Notes: generated from the sequence alone by a model not told the origin. 64,000 nt of DNA from Pectinophora gossypiella (GCF_024362695.1 NC_065406.1:4650001-4714000); one strand, 5' to 3'; counted from the stretch's first letter, positions 1-10,475 are shown. Made by a program: numbers and translations.

Positions 1-5
1 CAAAG

Positions 6-460
6 TGTATACATATTAATGCTCGTGACCGTACATACATCTGTCTCCCTCTCTTTTCTTTTCTCTTTGTTTGGGATAAGGGATACAGGTAAGCACCTGT
101 ACTGTCTGCTTTCTTTCTATGTTCCTTTTTCTGTTTTATTGTGTATGTGTATAGATAAAGACACGCCTTTTTTGTTTTCTTGTTTTACTTTTTATTTTAT
201 TCATATAGGTACTTTGAGGTGCACACACTATCTCTATGATTATATTGTACTAATACCGTTATAATGAATAAATCTTGTACCAACCATCCGTTATTTCACT
301 CGTCTCACCACCTTACATGGCGACCCTGCCTGAGCGCAAAGGGAGCCTGGTCCGCGTGTATTTATGAATACGATTGTCCATTTAAGGAGTCCAAAGTTCG
401 TCACCAAGCGCGTGGACTATTACTCGGTGCAGTCGGATTTGAAACAAAAGTAAAAAAAAA
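6..460 (+). mobile_element. Possible LTR edge with primer-binding site
   Basis: Positions 6-317 begin TGTA and end TACA, contain AATAAA at 267-272, and are followed directly by TGGCGACCCTGCC (318-330), which resembles the tRNA primer-binding site that follows a 5' LTR. About 130 bp of leader-like sequence follows before an A-run. No gag, pol or second LTR is visible, so this could be a decayed fragment or a chance resemblance. A stretch of about 27 bp near the start recurs imperfectly at about 57324-57350. Confidence 0.3.
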
Positions 461-544
461 AAAACTTGAAATGCATGGGCAAGGAACAATCTAAACCTAA
501 CACAACAACCTAAACTAATCTAGTCTCTGATAAGTCTTATTGCA

Positions 545-700
545 CAAAACAAATCGACGGACGATCGGGTGATCAGTCTGTAACATCATAATCAAACTAG
601 GAATCACAAAATTATTTTTGTAATATTTCCCCATCGGGATTCGGACCCTAGACCTCTGGAACATGAGCCCAACGGAAGCCATTCACGGAGGTATCAATCA
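545..700 (-). mobile_element. SINE-A relic (tRNA head and middle)
   Basis: On the minus strand this matches the SINE-A head and middle, including a degraded B box (plus strand CGGGATTCGGACC) and the TGATCAGTCTGTAACAT block. The core and tail are missing. It is strongly diverged from the full copy at 27518-27840. Confidence 0.7.
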
Positions 701-959
701 ACAAGTACAACTAAACTACGGGGTAAAAAAGACGTATCTGCGACATCACGACCTCGCTTAGTATGTAAATCACGGCCCAAGAATTCGCGTCTCTTGTGAT
801 AAAAATGTTGCCTGCAAAATACGTGATAGGAAACTTTCGAGATAAGAACGGGAATGCTAGCAAGCAATAAGTTATGTATATATAATAAAATACGTAAATA
901 ATAATACTTGAGTATTTTAAACTATTTATTACAATTACCTACATACTTAAGTAACATTA

Positions 960-1128
960 GCCAGGTAGCTTAACGTGCCCGAAACACGTAATCATTTTAT
1001 TTTTCAGACAATCAGCTGATTTCAGAATGACTAAACCAGGCACAGTCTCACATAGCGATTTCTTTTAGACGTGTTCACCAACTCGGTTTCGTGATTCGAA
1101 CCTAGCGCTCAAGCACTGGACCATGCAT
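960..1128 (-). mobile_element. SINE-B relic
   Basis: Minus-strand match to the SINE-B copy at 33246-33564. It shows the core (plus strand GCTTAACGTGCCC), TTTTTCAGACAATCAG, CACAGTCTCACA and a decayed tRNA-like B box. The 3' RTE-like end is absent. Confidence 0.6.
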
Positions 1129-1139
1129 GCATGTAAGCC

Positions 1140-1950
1140 TTAATAATAAAAAATAACACATCTTTCCACTTAAGCGTATCAACAATTCTAATGTTTTTGG
1201 GCGTCTCGTTTACTTCCTCACTTCCCTGTGCGAATCCGTCATGCCTGACTAAGACAAACGCAACTGATGAATTAGTTTAGTTAGAACGCGCTTAAGGGCC
1301 CTTGGGGGTAAAAAATGATGCGCCTATAGGCATACCTTTAACAGGCAAAGTTCGGAGTCACCACAACTTTTTACGAGAAGTATTTCAAAGAAAGATCTTA
1401 CATTTTTTTCTTGGCACGTGACAGAGGAAAAATATTGTCTGGAATAAGACAGATAAGTTTTTATTTCAATGTACATACGTATGATTAAACAGAACGATAA
1501 CTTCAGTAAAATATAATGTTTTACAATAGCTTCAATGCGCGGTAAGAATTTAACCTGTCTAGAATAGGTCGATCCTTTTCTACGTAACATCGTGAATCTG
1601 TCTACAAAAGATTAATAAAAAAATAAGTTGCTTACAAAGTACGGGTGTACTTAAGCAAGATACTGCTAAAAGCTACAGCAGTAAAAGTTAGTGTTTACCG
1701 GACGTCAGAGCTAATTAAATACCTTTCTAGAACATTTAGTCACTCAACTCAACACAGCGCTATAACGCTAATTAATCTTTCAACTTAGGTATCTTTTCTG
1801 ATAACGTTGTATTATATGTGCACAAATTTAGAACTAATTTGGCCATCCATGTATTCATGATGTCATATTTATATCTTTGTAATTAGTTCAGCATAACATT
1901 ATTATTATCAAATTCATTAAAAAATGTTAAATGGGAAAAATATGTAAGTA
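1140..1950. other. Unassigned AT-rich stretch
   Basis: No gene or element is recognised, apart from a short repeat (M) at about 1504-1560 that recurs at 7681-7725. The reading frames here are short and have no recognisable motif. Confidence 0.5.
1504..1560. repeat. Repeat M, copy 1
   Basis: It contains TTTTACAATAGCTTCAATGC followed by GCGGTA. A close match lies at 7681-7725, so this is a dispersed repeat of unknown class. Confidence 0.5.
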
Positions 1951-1957
1951 ATACATG

Positions 1958-2381
1958 CAAGGCGTTACTGACATCGCAACGAATACTGTGGAGGGTGATT
2001 CAGACCATGATTCTGAGTTAAGAACAAGTGGATTTTCTTTCATTATATTAACTCAGAATAATCAGCTGAATCACCCCTCTCAGTATTTGTTACGATGTCA
2101 CTTACGCCCCATACAAGTACACGGTACAGCTAGCCATACGACTACGTGTGGGTGTTAGTGACACCGTAACAAACATTGAGGAGGATGATTCAGACCATGA
2201 TTCTGAGTTGATATCAAGTGGAATTTTCTGTCGCAAAAATTCATGAAAATCATAGTTTTATTTTTTAATTAATTTCAGTATGTACCATACTTTAACGACA
2301 GAAAATTCCACTTGTTATCAACTTAAAATCATGGTCTGAATCATGCTTCAAAGTTTCCGTTACGGTGTCACTAACACTCTT
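1958..2381 (+). mobile_element. Doubled MITE-1 (two palindromic units)
   Basis: Two palindromic units lie in tandem, joined by a linker near 2110-2150. The arms read GTTACTGACATCGCAACGAA, then GATTCAGACCATGATTCTGA, and return inverted at the other side. The second unit starts with GTTAGTGACACCGTAAC and ends CACTAACACTCTT. The outer ends correspond to CAGGG...CCTG flanked by TA in better copies. It is non-autonomous with no coding capacity, and the same two-unit design occurs at 25787-26189 and 28809-29293. Confidence 0.8.
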
Positions 2382-2389
2382 TATAGTTC

Positions 2390-3080
2390 TATCCTGTGAC
2401 ACGATTTAAATAAGTCAGCTGGTTTAATATTTGTATTGTGTTGTATATTATGGCCTATTTAATGTAGAAAAGCTACCCATCATGCATTCAGGTGGCTTCT
2501 GCAGCTTTCTGAGGATAATAAGCCAGTAATAAAAGCACGTTGTAAACACACAGCTCAATTCAGCGGGATCAAAAGCGTGAAATAATTAAAATCCCCTCTA
2601 GCGTGTGAAAGCTCGCCTTTATTTTGTATTGGATTGGATGGCAATACAAAAACATGCAACGAAAAAATAACGTTGGATTTGTTTTTAATCTGGACAATAC
2701 TCTTTTAAAAAAGAGCGCGTTTTAAACCTCATCTTTTCGGCCATGTCGTACAATTTTATATTCATCGCAAGACTTCTTCGTATGAAAAACGGCTGCAAAT
2801 TTTCTTTTGATTATTTCTGAGTCTATCTACCCCATTAACGGATACGGGTGTGAGTTTAAGTAAGTTATGGCAATTTATTTAAATATTCAAATGTAGTTGT
2901 CATTTGGCAGAAAAATATATCTTTATTCGCGTTCTCCTGTGACTCTACTACTTCGAGATACTTCGAAAAGTAGGTACTTTTTGACACTTCAAATTATTCT
3001 AACAAAATTCATCAAAATAGAGATATAATTCTTGGTAAGCTTTAGCGAAACCTATTTACGTATCGTACCATATGTACCGC
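2390..3080. other. Unassigned stretch
   Basis: I see no recognisable gene, RNA or mobile element. The sequence is AT-rich and not obviously repetitive within this window. Confidence 0.5.
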
Positions 3081-3081
3081 A

Positions 3082-3388
3082 GTAGTACGTAGTTGCTACA
3101 TGAGGCATATCAGGGGCCTTCGGCGGCTCAGTTCTTCTTCTTATCGTGTGGGTTCTAACGGCTTAACGTGCCTTCCGAAGCACGGATCATCAGCCTGTAA
3201 TGTCCTAACCAAACTAGGGATTACAAAGTGATTTTTGTGATATGTCCCCACCGGGATTCGAACCTGGCGCCTTCGGATCGTGTGTTCAATGCTCAACCAC
3301 TGGACCACAGAAGCCACAGACGCGGCTCAGTAATAACCCTAACACCAGGTTGGTTATCTACCTCCAACCCATACGATAGAAGAAGACG
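3082..3388 (+). mobile_element. SINE-A 3' half, interrupted
   Basis: This is a 5'-truncated SINE-A in plus orientation. It runs from the GTAGTTGCTACATGAGGC block to the ATAGAAGAAG tail, and is split at 3131/3322 by another SINE-A in the opposite orientation. The two halves join correctly when the insert is removed. Confidence 0.8.
3132..3321 (-). mobile_element. SINE-A nested in SINE-A, with target duplication
   Basis: A minus-strand SINE-A with its TTCTTCTTCTT tail at 3132 and its tRNA-like head at about 3245-3316. It is flanked by the 9-bp direct repeat GCGGCTCAG at 3123-3131 and 3322-3330, a target-site duplication. Part of its own middle is deleted, because the tail joins straight to the core. 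Confidence 0.85.
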
Positions 3389-3777
3389 GGGTATTCGTCG
3401 AGTAGACACACTGCTATGATTCTCTATGACCAATCGATATAACACGCGCCGCGCGCGAATGTACCTGCGCGTCACAACGCTTTGTAAACTCATTATAATT
3501 CGACGCTCCGGTAACTCAACAGCCGAACAAAGTACTTAACAAGATTTTTTATAACAAGTTGCCCTCGTCATATAGTTCATGAATTATATTATGCATTTGA
3601 AAGGGCCAACTTCTTCAATGTGTCTATATGTTTAAGCATTATTTTCAGTTTGAGAATTGTAATCCATTTTAGCTCCTTTTCAACAGAACGGCCGACGGTC
3701 TACGACTACTATTGACCATAAAACAGCGATGGAGTATCCAGTAAAATCTCAAACAATACATAACATAAACTCCCGAT

Positions 3778-3883
3778 TATATCCTAATTGTGGTAGTCAG
3801 AGGTATTTTCATAGCGAGATGAACTAAGAAGTAAGTACCCACACCTCACCGAGCTTTCTACTAGACCAACGTGATTGGTGGTG
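3778..3883 (+). repeat. Repeat S copy
   Basis: It carries the family signature GTAGTCAGAGGT, then GAACTAAG...GTACCCACACCTC and GAGCTTTCTACTAGACCAAC. Other copies or fragments lie near 4753, 8300, 8752, 13490, 17235, 23684, 24898, 29340, 29651 and 52950. The class is unknown. Confidence 0.7.
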
Positions 3884-3893
3884 GGTCGTATCG

Positions 3894-4253
3894 AAGGAAT
3901 GAATGAATATACGATCCCGACGACCCGATTACTCTAGCCGTAGACGCAGCCAACCAGCTCGCGACACCAAACACTTCAGGACCCCGTTACCGACCCCGCT
4001 GGCGTGGTCGACGATTCGACGATTTCCCTCAATCAGCGCTTATCGCTATCGACCCACTAGGGTCGATTAATTCTTTCAAATATTTTTCCTCTCAAACGAC
4101 GTCCTGAGCCGAGGTTCGCGCAACTGTACACCCTCAGGCCTGTTGTCTTAAACGTTGTACCGGCGGCGGAGAGCCTTCAGCGCTCCCCATTTCTCCGGCC
4201 AAGTAGTTAATGCCATCTGCAGCAAATCCACAATAAGTCACGTCAAAAAAAAA
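3894..4253 (+). mobile_element. Retroposon Q, full copy with target duplication
   Basis: A 360-bp element ending in TAAGTCACGTC plus an A-run. It is flanked by a perfect 14-bp repeat, GGTGGGTCGTATCG, at 3880-3893 and 4254-4267. The interior has ATCGACCCACTAGGGTCGAT, which is nearly palindromic, and TTCAGCGCTCCCC. The A-tail and long target duplication indicate LINE-mediated retroposition. I see no tRNA-like A/B boxes, so it may be a SINE of another origin or a LINE 3' end. Further copies are at 24596, 37377, 60330, 60487 and 62245. Confidence 0.85.
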
Positions 4254-4267
4254 GGTGGGTCGTATCG

Positions 4268-4745
4268 CCCTCTATAATGGTCGAGCCAACTTTATTAGTA
4301 GACACTGCATTATATTAAGATAAATACACATTCATTGCAATCATTTATAGTCAACCTAAATTATTATATTGTGAAATATCCTATTTTGTCTTTAAAAACG
4401 TCATAATTATTGTTAAAGCGATTCAATTTGTGAATCTTTTGGAACTCTGAGTAACTTGCTATTAGATTTTGCCACCTCCCGGTATAAGTAATACTAACAA
4501 CGTACGTGCCATATCATTCTTTTAAATCTTCCGTCTCCGAGCACTCTGCTCGTGTCGACTAAATCACCTATTCACAAAAATAGACATACACAATGTATAT
4601 GCGGCTTCAATGCCTATTAGCGTAGGCATGTCTACAAATTATCTCGTAAACTTAGGTACATTAAGTTAATTGTCGCGTCTAAAATCACACGGGAAAAGAC
4701 ATTGTCGATAATTCAATTTTCCGGCCAATCTTCCATATAGGTAAA
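4268..4745. other. Unassigned stretch
   Basis: AT-rich with no feature recognised. Confidence 0.5.
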
Positions 4746-4752
4746 CATAACA

Positions 4753-4820
4753 AAGCATCACGCCTGCATCCCTGATGGGGTAGTCAGAGGTGTTTAGTAT
4801 GCACCCACTCCTCGCCAGCT
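4753..4820 (-). repeat. Repeat S fragment
   Basis: It contains GCATCACGCCTGCATCCCTG, then GGGGTAGTCAGAGGTG and GCACCCACTCCTCGCC. This is the reverse complement of the arrangement at 8300-8362 and 52950-53020. Confidence 0.65.
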
Positions 4821-4833
4821 GTATTTCTTATTT

Positions 4834-4998
4834 ACAATACAATACAAATACACTTTATTGCACCAAAATAAAAAAGAAATAATTACAAAAACACTCTTAA
4901 CTAAGTACATGGCAAAAGGCGGCCTTATCGCGATTTCTTCCAGACAACCTTAAGGTGAGGAAAAAATATAAAAATTGAAAGATTGCGGGTACAAACTA
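4834..4998 (-). mobile_element. LINE 3' tail (TTGTAT-tail family)
   Basis: On the minus strand it reads GGTTGTCTGGAAGAAATCGC, then a pyrimidine-rich stretch, then GGTGCAATAAAGTGTATTTG and repeated TTGTAT. Copies at 6592, 22990, 31798 and 45195 share this layout. It is a 3' untranslated end of a non-LTR element without coding sequence. Confidence 0.75.
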
Positions 4999-4999
4999 T

Positions 5000-5424
5000 A
5001 AGTACAACTTACCAATAAACACATTATGAACGTTAAAAAAACTTTTATTTTGAGGGTGTGTCTTTTCGAGGTTTTTTTAGTAAAACCCAAATCCGAATGC
5101 GATTTTTCAAAAAGTTACTTACGATGTTATCTCTATAGGGTTACGATATGCAACCCTAATGAACCTAATGCAATCACGCTACATCATTTGCAGGGTTCCA
5201 TCGGATTACCATTTGCTCTGCCACTTACCTACTGCTGATTACGGATTTGATTGCGCTTTTGGACCTCTTAACCGAGTTACGCCCATACGTAACGACCGTA
5301 GGGTAAGGGGTTCATAAATGGAAAAGGTGCAAGAGATTTGTCCCTAAACATTCACCAACCACGAGCCCCAAAGCACCTAAAAGCTCCACAAAACATCAAA
5401 ATCATAAACATAACATAAAACCTA
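5000..5424. other. Unassigned stretch
   Basis: A 70-codon frame at 5026-5238 shows no recognisable domain and is probably chance. Nothing else is identified. Confidence 0.45.
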
Positions 5425-5426
5425 AA

Positions 5427-5663
5427 TAGCCTATATACGTCCCACTGCTGGGCACAGGGCTTCCCTCAATCAACCGGAGGGGGTATGGAGCATACTCCAC
5501 CACGCTGTTCCACTGCGGGTTGGTGAAGGTATTTTTACGGCTAATAGCCGGCACTTAACGTGCCCTCCGAAATACGGAATCAAATTATTTTTTCAGTCTC
5601 ACAAAGTGATATCAGCAATGTCCCCATCGGGAATCGAACCCAGACTTCCAGATCATAACAGCC
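5427..5663 (-). mobile_element. SINE-B copy with internal deletion
   Basis: The minus-strand SINE-B 3' end (plus strand CTATATACGTCCCACTGCTG) leads into AACCGGAGGGGGTATGGAGC, part of the core and a decayed B box. The head beyond about 5655 is missing. Confidence 0.8.
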
Positions 5664-5917
5664 GTAAAATAAAAAGAAACACACCCATTTCTTCAAAGCC
5701 AATGCCCTAGTTCTCGCCATGACACTGTTAAAGAATATAAGTTTACCTAAGGCTGGCTTCAGACTGGTTCCGAGAGTCGGTAAAGAGTGTCTGGAATGGC
5801 GACGCGTAAGACGTTGGAATATTTTTCTTTAGACGTTAGAATATCATTCGTCCGGATATCTCGCACTTAATTATCCATATTACTTTAAGGCGGCAACTGA
5901 GGCGCTTGTACGAATAG

Positions 5918-6041
5918 GTTAGTTTCCAACTAGTCAAATCAGTTACTTTTACTAAAAGTCAAAACATAAAATTACTATAGAATCTGTATGAAAAAGCACA
6001 CTGTGACGTCATAGGAAAACGTGACAAAATTTCGCACTTTA
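5918..6041 (+). repeat. Repeat K, copy 1
   Basis: It contains TTTCCAACTAGTCAAATCAG then TTACTTTT. A close copy lies at 38880-38960. The class is unknown. Confidence 0.6.
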
Positions 6042-6079
6042 ACAAGTTACGGATTTAAGGTAAATTGACAACAAAACAA

Positions 6080-6182
6080 CACAGACCAATCTTCACACAG
6101 CAGACAGCAGGACCGATCGTCGTGGAGATCCTTGGGGGAGGCCTATGCCCAGCAGTGGGCGTCGTACGGCTGATGATGATGA
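6080..6182 (+). mobile_element. Very short RTE LINE 3' end with 14-bp target duplication
   Basis: From about 6110 it matches the last 80 bp of the RTE-type LINE at 17391-17795, including GGCCTATGCCCAGCAGTGGG and an ending of GATGATGATGATG. It is flanked by a perfect 14-bp repeat, TGACAACAAAACAA, at 6066-6079 and 6183-6196. This is a severely 5'-truncated retrotransposition product. The first 30 bp are not matched elsewhere here. Confidence 0.85.
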
Positions 6183-6199
6183 TGACAACAAAACAAAAA

Positions 6200-6590
6200 A
6201 ATACAGAACACCCCTGTCTGACCATCAGTATAGCTCTGAAACCAGCCTAAGGTAGGTACCACCAACACCCTCCGGGCGTTTTCCGTGAAACCACCTTTCT
6301 GATACCCCAAGGGAAGAAAATTTGACACAACCGTGAATCTCGTTAGAGTTCTGACTTGATAGATTTAGTTCTGCCCGGTTGGTTTTCGTTTGAATCAATT
6401 TCGACACAAACTAGCTTTCGCCGTCCTCACGTGTTCACCGGAATGATTGTGACATATGAGTGTGAGGAAAACGTCGATGCCTTTATACGTAGATCATTGT
6501 GTTGATAGAGACAAACTACTTTTGTAGGTGTCGGCACGCGTAAAGAAAATAGAAATTGCTTTTCTGTTCGCGATGTCACTTACTTTTATA
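6200..6590. other. Unassigned stretch
   Basis: No recognised gene or repeat family. The short frames are not convincing. Confidence 0.45.
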
Positions 6591-6591
6591 T

Positions 6592-6778
6592 ACATACAAT
6601 ACAATACAATACAAATACACTTTATTGCACCAAACTAAAAATAAATAATTACAAAAAGTCTCTTAATTAAGTACATGGCAAATGGCGGCCTTATCGCTTA
6701 AAGCGATTTCTTCCAGGCAACCATAAGGTGAGGTAAAATGTAAAAAATAATAATTGAAAGATTGCGGGTACAAACATC
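6592..6778 (-). mobile_element. LINE 3' tail (TTGTAT-tail family)
   Basis: Minus-strand copy with tandem ATACA units at the 3' side, TTTATTGCACC, the GGCGGCCTTATCGC block and TTCTTCCAGGCAACC. It is nearly collinear with 4834-4998, including the GATTGCGGGTACAAAC end. Confidence 0.8.
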
Positions 6779-6779
6779 C

Positions 6780-8295
6780 ATCTATACATCTGAGAGTACT
6801 CGATACTTCTTTAGGCAATGATAAGAAGATCTATGCTGTAGTAAGTGTATAATGTTGACGTCTGATTTTTGATTTCTGTTCAATTGGAAATTTGGCCTCT
6901 ATATACTCAGGCTGTTCTTATTGTTATGATCTCATTGAAGGATAAACTTGTTGAAGGTCAATTTATTTTTTTATATCTACGTCATTTCCAAAGGTGTTAT
7001 GGCCGAGGAGAAAAAATACATAACAAATTATTTAATAACTAGAGGAACACATTGAATACCAGGCATTCTTATCATTTAGGTAATCATTAATCTCTTAATC
7101 GCTTTTTTACTTAAAATAAGCTTCATAATGAGCTTTGTGTATTTTATTGCAAAAACGTACTTATACATAATTCTCACTATCCAGAGCGATCTCTATCCAT
7201 TAGTTTTTATAGGGTACAAAATATATCCAGGCGAAGACGGGTCGAGTGACTCGCGTAAATTAATAATAAATAAACGCAGTTTAAAACACAAATAAACTTT
7301 CAAATATCATTCAAATCTGAAAATTCAAATTTGACGGTACAATAAAATTGAGCACGTGTGAAAACTAAATAAAGTAATACATTCCGGGGCGGCCTATAGC
7401 CCACAGTTGTATGTCACTAGACTAGGCAGTAGTAATGTAGTACTAAAGTACTACACATTCGCGGAACTGGGCCACTCCATTCACGGTAAGCAAAGCGGTC
7501 GGATAGCTTACTAAATGTTTCATAAGATTCGGATATTCTCCGTCAACTTCTTGCACTGGGAACGAACATCTTCTGGAGATAACTTCGTCTTCTATAAGTA
7601 CTTTGAAAATGTTCATACAAATGTCGAATGGGTACTATTAAATAGAAGGCCTTGGTAAGTTCAATTAGTGATTATATTTCAATAAAGTTTTACAATAGCT
7701 TTAACGCGCGGTACGAGTTCAATCTAAGTACAGAAGCCAGTATAGTATGTGACATTTAATAGATACGATGATGATAAAATCTCGACTGAAGTTTAAGTTA
7801 ATGCGTTAAATTGTCGCCGTTATAAAACAACTACCCCAACGATTTATCCTAGGATTGGCTAGAAGTCTCTTAATTCGGACGTAAACAAAGTTTAAAATCC
7901 TATCACGTATCACCAGTTGACATTAGGCCAGACGATATATTTAGTAAAATTCCATCGCCAATGAATACAACAACACCTTAGCGTCCCACTACGTTCTCTT
8001 CTATGAAGAATAACTGTATTTATTCATAATCAAATCATAATATTGAATGAGTAATCTTTACTATGAAGTTCCTAAGTATAAGTAGATGTTCACAAACAAT
8101 TTAAAACTATAGGTCAGCCCCTGTTTGAGTAGTGTAATGTTTAAAGTATTTTGTGCAAAATCTTAACTATGTAGAGATGGATGGACCCTGTAAAGCCGGG
8201 ATTACACGTTTCAAAAACTTGATCCCTCCCTTTCAAAATGAAGGGACAAAACGAGCAGCTTAAACAGCGCAAAATGTTCTTAGAATAGAATGACT
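6780..8295. other. Unassigned AT-rich stretch
   Basis: Apart from repeat M at 7681-7725 and a small palindrome around 7438-7455 (GTAGTACTAAAGTACTAC), nothing is recognised. There is no credible open reading frame. Confidence 0.5.
7681..7725. repeat. Repeat M, copy 2
   Basis: It matches 1504-1560 through TTTTACAATAGCTT and CGCGCGGTA. Confidence 0.5.
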
Positions 8296-8299
8296 ATTT

Positions 8300-8362
8300 A
8301 CTCGGGGCCTATACACCTCTGCCTAACTCTTCGGGGATATAGGCGAGATTCTATAACACGTT
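8300..8362 (+). repeat. Repeat S fragment
   Basis: It contains CACCTCTGCCTAACTCTTCG followed by GGGATATAGGCG. It corresponds to 52950-53020 and to the reverse of 4753-4820. Confidence 0.55.
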
Positions 8363-8449
8363 ATATAAACTCAGATCTGTATTTTTTATGCCGGGAGATG
8401 CAAAAATCTATAATTTAATTTAACTAACTTATTTATTTAATTGCACACA

Positions 8450-8683
8450 GGAAAGTTCAAAACACACTTTGACAACAAGGAGTACTATTATACAAAAGCG
8501 CGCATACTCGCGCATTGTAGGTATTTTTTGGCACTCGTCAAAAACAGGTCGTTAGCAGCGCAGTTTGAGAGTCTGCGCGGACCTTGTACTTATTGTAATA
8601 CAAGAAACATGTCTATTTTAGTTTTTAAAGATATAATGCTATTCATTTGTAATGTAAAATACCGAAAAATACAAAACTCATAA
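8450..8683 (+). CDS. Candidate terminal exon (weak)
   Basis: An open frame follows an acceptor-like TTATTTAATTGCACACAG (ending 8449). It runs about 78 codons and stops with TAA at 8681-8683, which overlaps an AATAAA signal at 8683-8688. The predicted peptide begins GKFKTHFDNKEYYYTKARIL and includes two Cys in CTYC. I recognise no domain. The pattern (acceptor, open frame, stop, poly(A) signal) fits a last coding exon, but the polypyrimidine tract is poor and the frame is short enough to be chance. A donor-like AG-GTATTT also occurs inside at about 8520. I infer only a candidate. Confidence 0.2.
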   Translation, partial: GKFKTHFDNKEYYYTKARILAHCRYFLALVKNRSLAAQFESLRGPCTYCNTRNMSILVFKDIMLFICNVKYRKIQNS

Positions 8684-8751
8684 ATAAATATATTGAAGAC
8701 AAACTTGATTGCTTCTCACCTGCTTTTGAAGTGCCAACACATTGCACACAT

Positions 8752-8800
8752 ATGGTTACGCCTATTTCCCGTTGGGGTAGGCAGAGATTACGGAATTCCA
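8752..8800 (-). repeat. Repeat S fragment
   Basis: It contains GTTACGCCTATTTCCCGTTG followed by GGGTAGGCAGAG, similar to 4753-4820. Confidence 0.45.
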
Positions 8801-8906
8801 CTTACTATATTAAATATCTAGACGATAACCTTCTAGTACTACAGAGGCTATCGTGAAATTAAATAAGAATTTATTTAGGCTCTGAATGTTCATTAAATTG
8901 TATATA

Positions 8907-9135
8907 CAGGTGTAAGTGACATCGTAACGAATACTGAGGGGGATAATTCAGCTGATTATTCTGAGTTAATATCAAGTTGAATTTACCATCGCAAAAGTAT
9001 AGAATTGAAAATAATTTAAAAAAAAAACTAAAAAAAAACATGAATTTTGCGACGAAAAATTCCACTTGATATTAACTCGGAATCATGGTCTGAATCATCC
9101 CCCTGAGTATTCGTTACGATGTCACTAACAGCCTG
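8907..9135 (-). mobile_element. Single MITE-1 unit
   Basis: A 229-bp palindromic unit with CAGG...CCTG ends between TA dinucleotides (8905-8906 and 9136-9137). Its reverse complement is nearly identical to unit 1 of the doubled element at 28809. A poly(A)/poly(T) centre separates the arms. The TA target suggests a Tc1/mariner-type mobiliser, but no transposase is present. Confidence 0.85.
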
Positions 9136-9410
9136 TATACTTCACAGCCTCAAATAGGTATTATAATTATAGTCTCATAACTACCCTACCGGGTTTGGAA
9201 TGTAATATCGTAAACCAGTTAATACGATGTTCATTATTATTCGGCTTTAGCTTGCGTGGTGTAATGAAAGATATGCTACCTGCAAGCTGCGATATTAAAT
9301 TGCGCTAAGACTAATTAGAAGCTGCGGTGTTTACAGACACAACATAACTCACGCCCGTAATATAGGGGATGGGCAGAGCGATCAGTCACTAGAAAACGAC
9401 TAGCAGATTT

Positions 9411-9714
9411 CATCATCACCAGCCCTTTAACGTCCCCACTGCTGGGGCACGGGCCTTCCCTGTGGATGGATAGGGAGATCGGGCCTTAAACCATCACGCG
9501 GGCCCAGCGCGGATTGATGGATATTAACGACTGCTAATGCAGCCGGGACCAACGGCTTAACGTGCCTTCCGAAGCACGGAGGAGCTCGAGATGAAAACTT
9601 TTTTTTTTTTGTGGTCACCCATCCTATGACCGGCCTTTGCGAAAGTTGCTTAACTTCAACAATCGCAGACCGAGCGCGTTTACCCCTGCGCCACCGAGCT
9701 CCTCTATCTAGCTC
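9411..9714 (-). mobile_element. SINE-C, full copy
   Basis: On the minus strand it reads GGAGCTCGGTGGCGCAGGGG (tRNA-like A box), then GAAGTTAAGCAAC and GGATGGGTGACC at 5S-rRNA spacing, then a T-rich bend, the shared core GGCACGTTAAGCCGTTGGTC, and an end with CCCCAGCAGTGGGGACGTT and ATG repeats. It is flanked by the 8-bp repeat GCAGATTT at 9403-9410 and 9715-9722. Confidence 0.9.
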
Positions 9715-9969
9715 GCAGATTTAACATCACAGTATAAAACAGAACGACCATTTGTATGGGACATACCTAACAGTCTATCATTTATGGTCAGCCACATCTC
9801 TAACGCGAGCAAGCCAACGCGTCTCAATGTTTGGATCTTGTAATTTAATATAATATCCTAAGTAATACAGTTCATTCAATTATTTGTGTGGGGTTTTATT
9901 ACAATTACCAGCGCTCCCTACACCAGTTTAGTACAATTATTGATTATATTTCAATAAACATGATTACAA

Positions 9970-10205
9970 TGAACGGCCTCCATGCTCCAGTGAGCGTTGA
10001 GCGTTGTGCCCACGATCCGGAGGTCCCGGGTTCAAATCCCGGTGGAGACAAATCACTTTGTGATCCCTAGTTTGATTAGGACATTACAGGCTGATCACCT
10101 GTTTGTCCAAAAGTAAGATGATCCGTGCTTCGGAAGACACGTTAAGCCGTTGGTCCCGGTTATTACTTACTGATGTAAGTACGTAGTCGTTACATGAGTC
10201 ATGTC
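9970..10205 (+). mobile_element. SINE-A, 3'-truncated
   Basis: The plus-strand head has a good B box (GGTTCAAATCC), then ACTTTGTGATCCCTAGTTTG, the core and the CGTAGTCGTTACATGAG block. It stops before the GAAG tail. Confidence 0.85.
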
Positions 10206-10475
10206 CTTCAGAGAACACTTTGGTAAGCTTAAGTATATTTTTGTGAACTAATTTCAAAGTTAAAGTATGTGATAATATTGATAAGCCACCGCTTTCATTA
10301 TAAGACCCGCCGTTCCTTCGCCAGTCAGAGTCGTTTCGTGATATAACTTTTTGAACATTCGTAGGATCTCCAACATTTTAATGAGTTTGTGAAGATTGCG
10401 AACAAAATTGATGAGGGCATGGATATAATTGTTTTAATACTAGTTGTTAATGATAAACTTTCATATTAGTAACTC

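Noticed and set aside
9970..10045. tRNA genes at the many GGTTCGAATCCCGG motifs
   Set aside because: Each motif sits in a tRNA-like SINE head followed by the family body. Acceptor stems are not intact, and copies share the same flanking SINE sequence.
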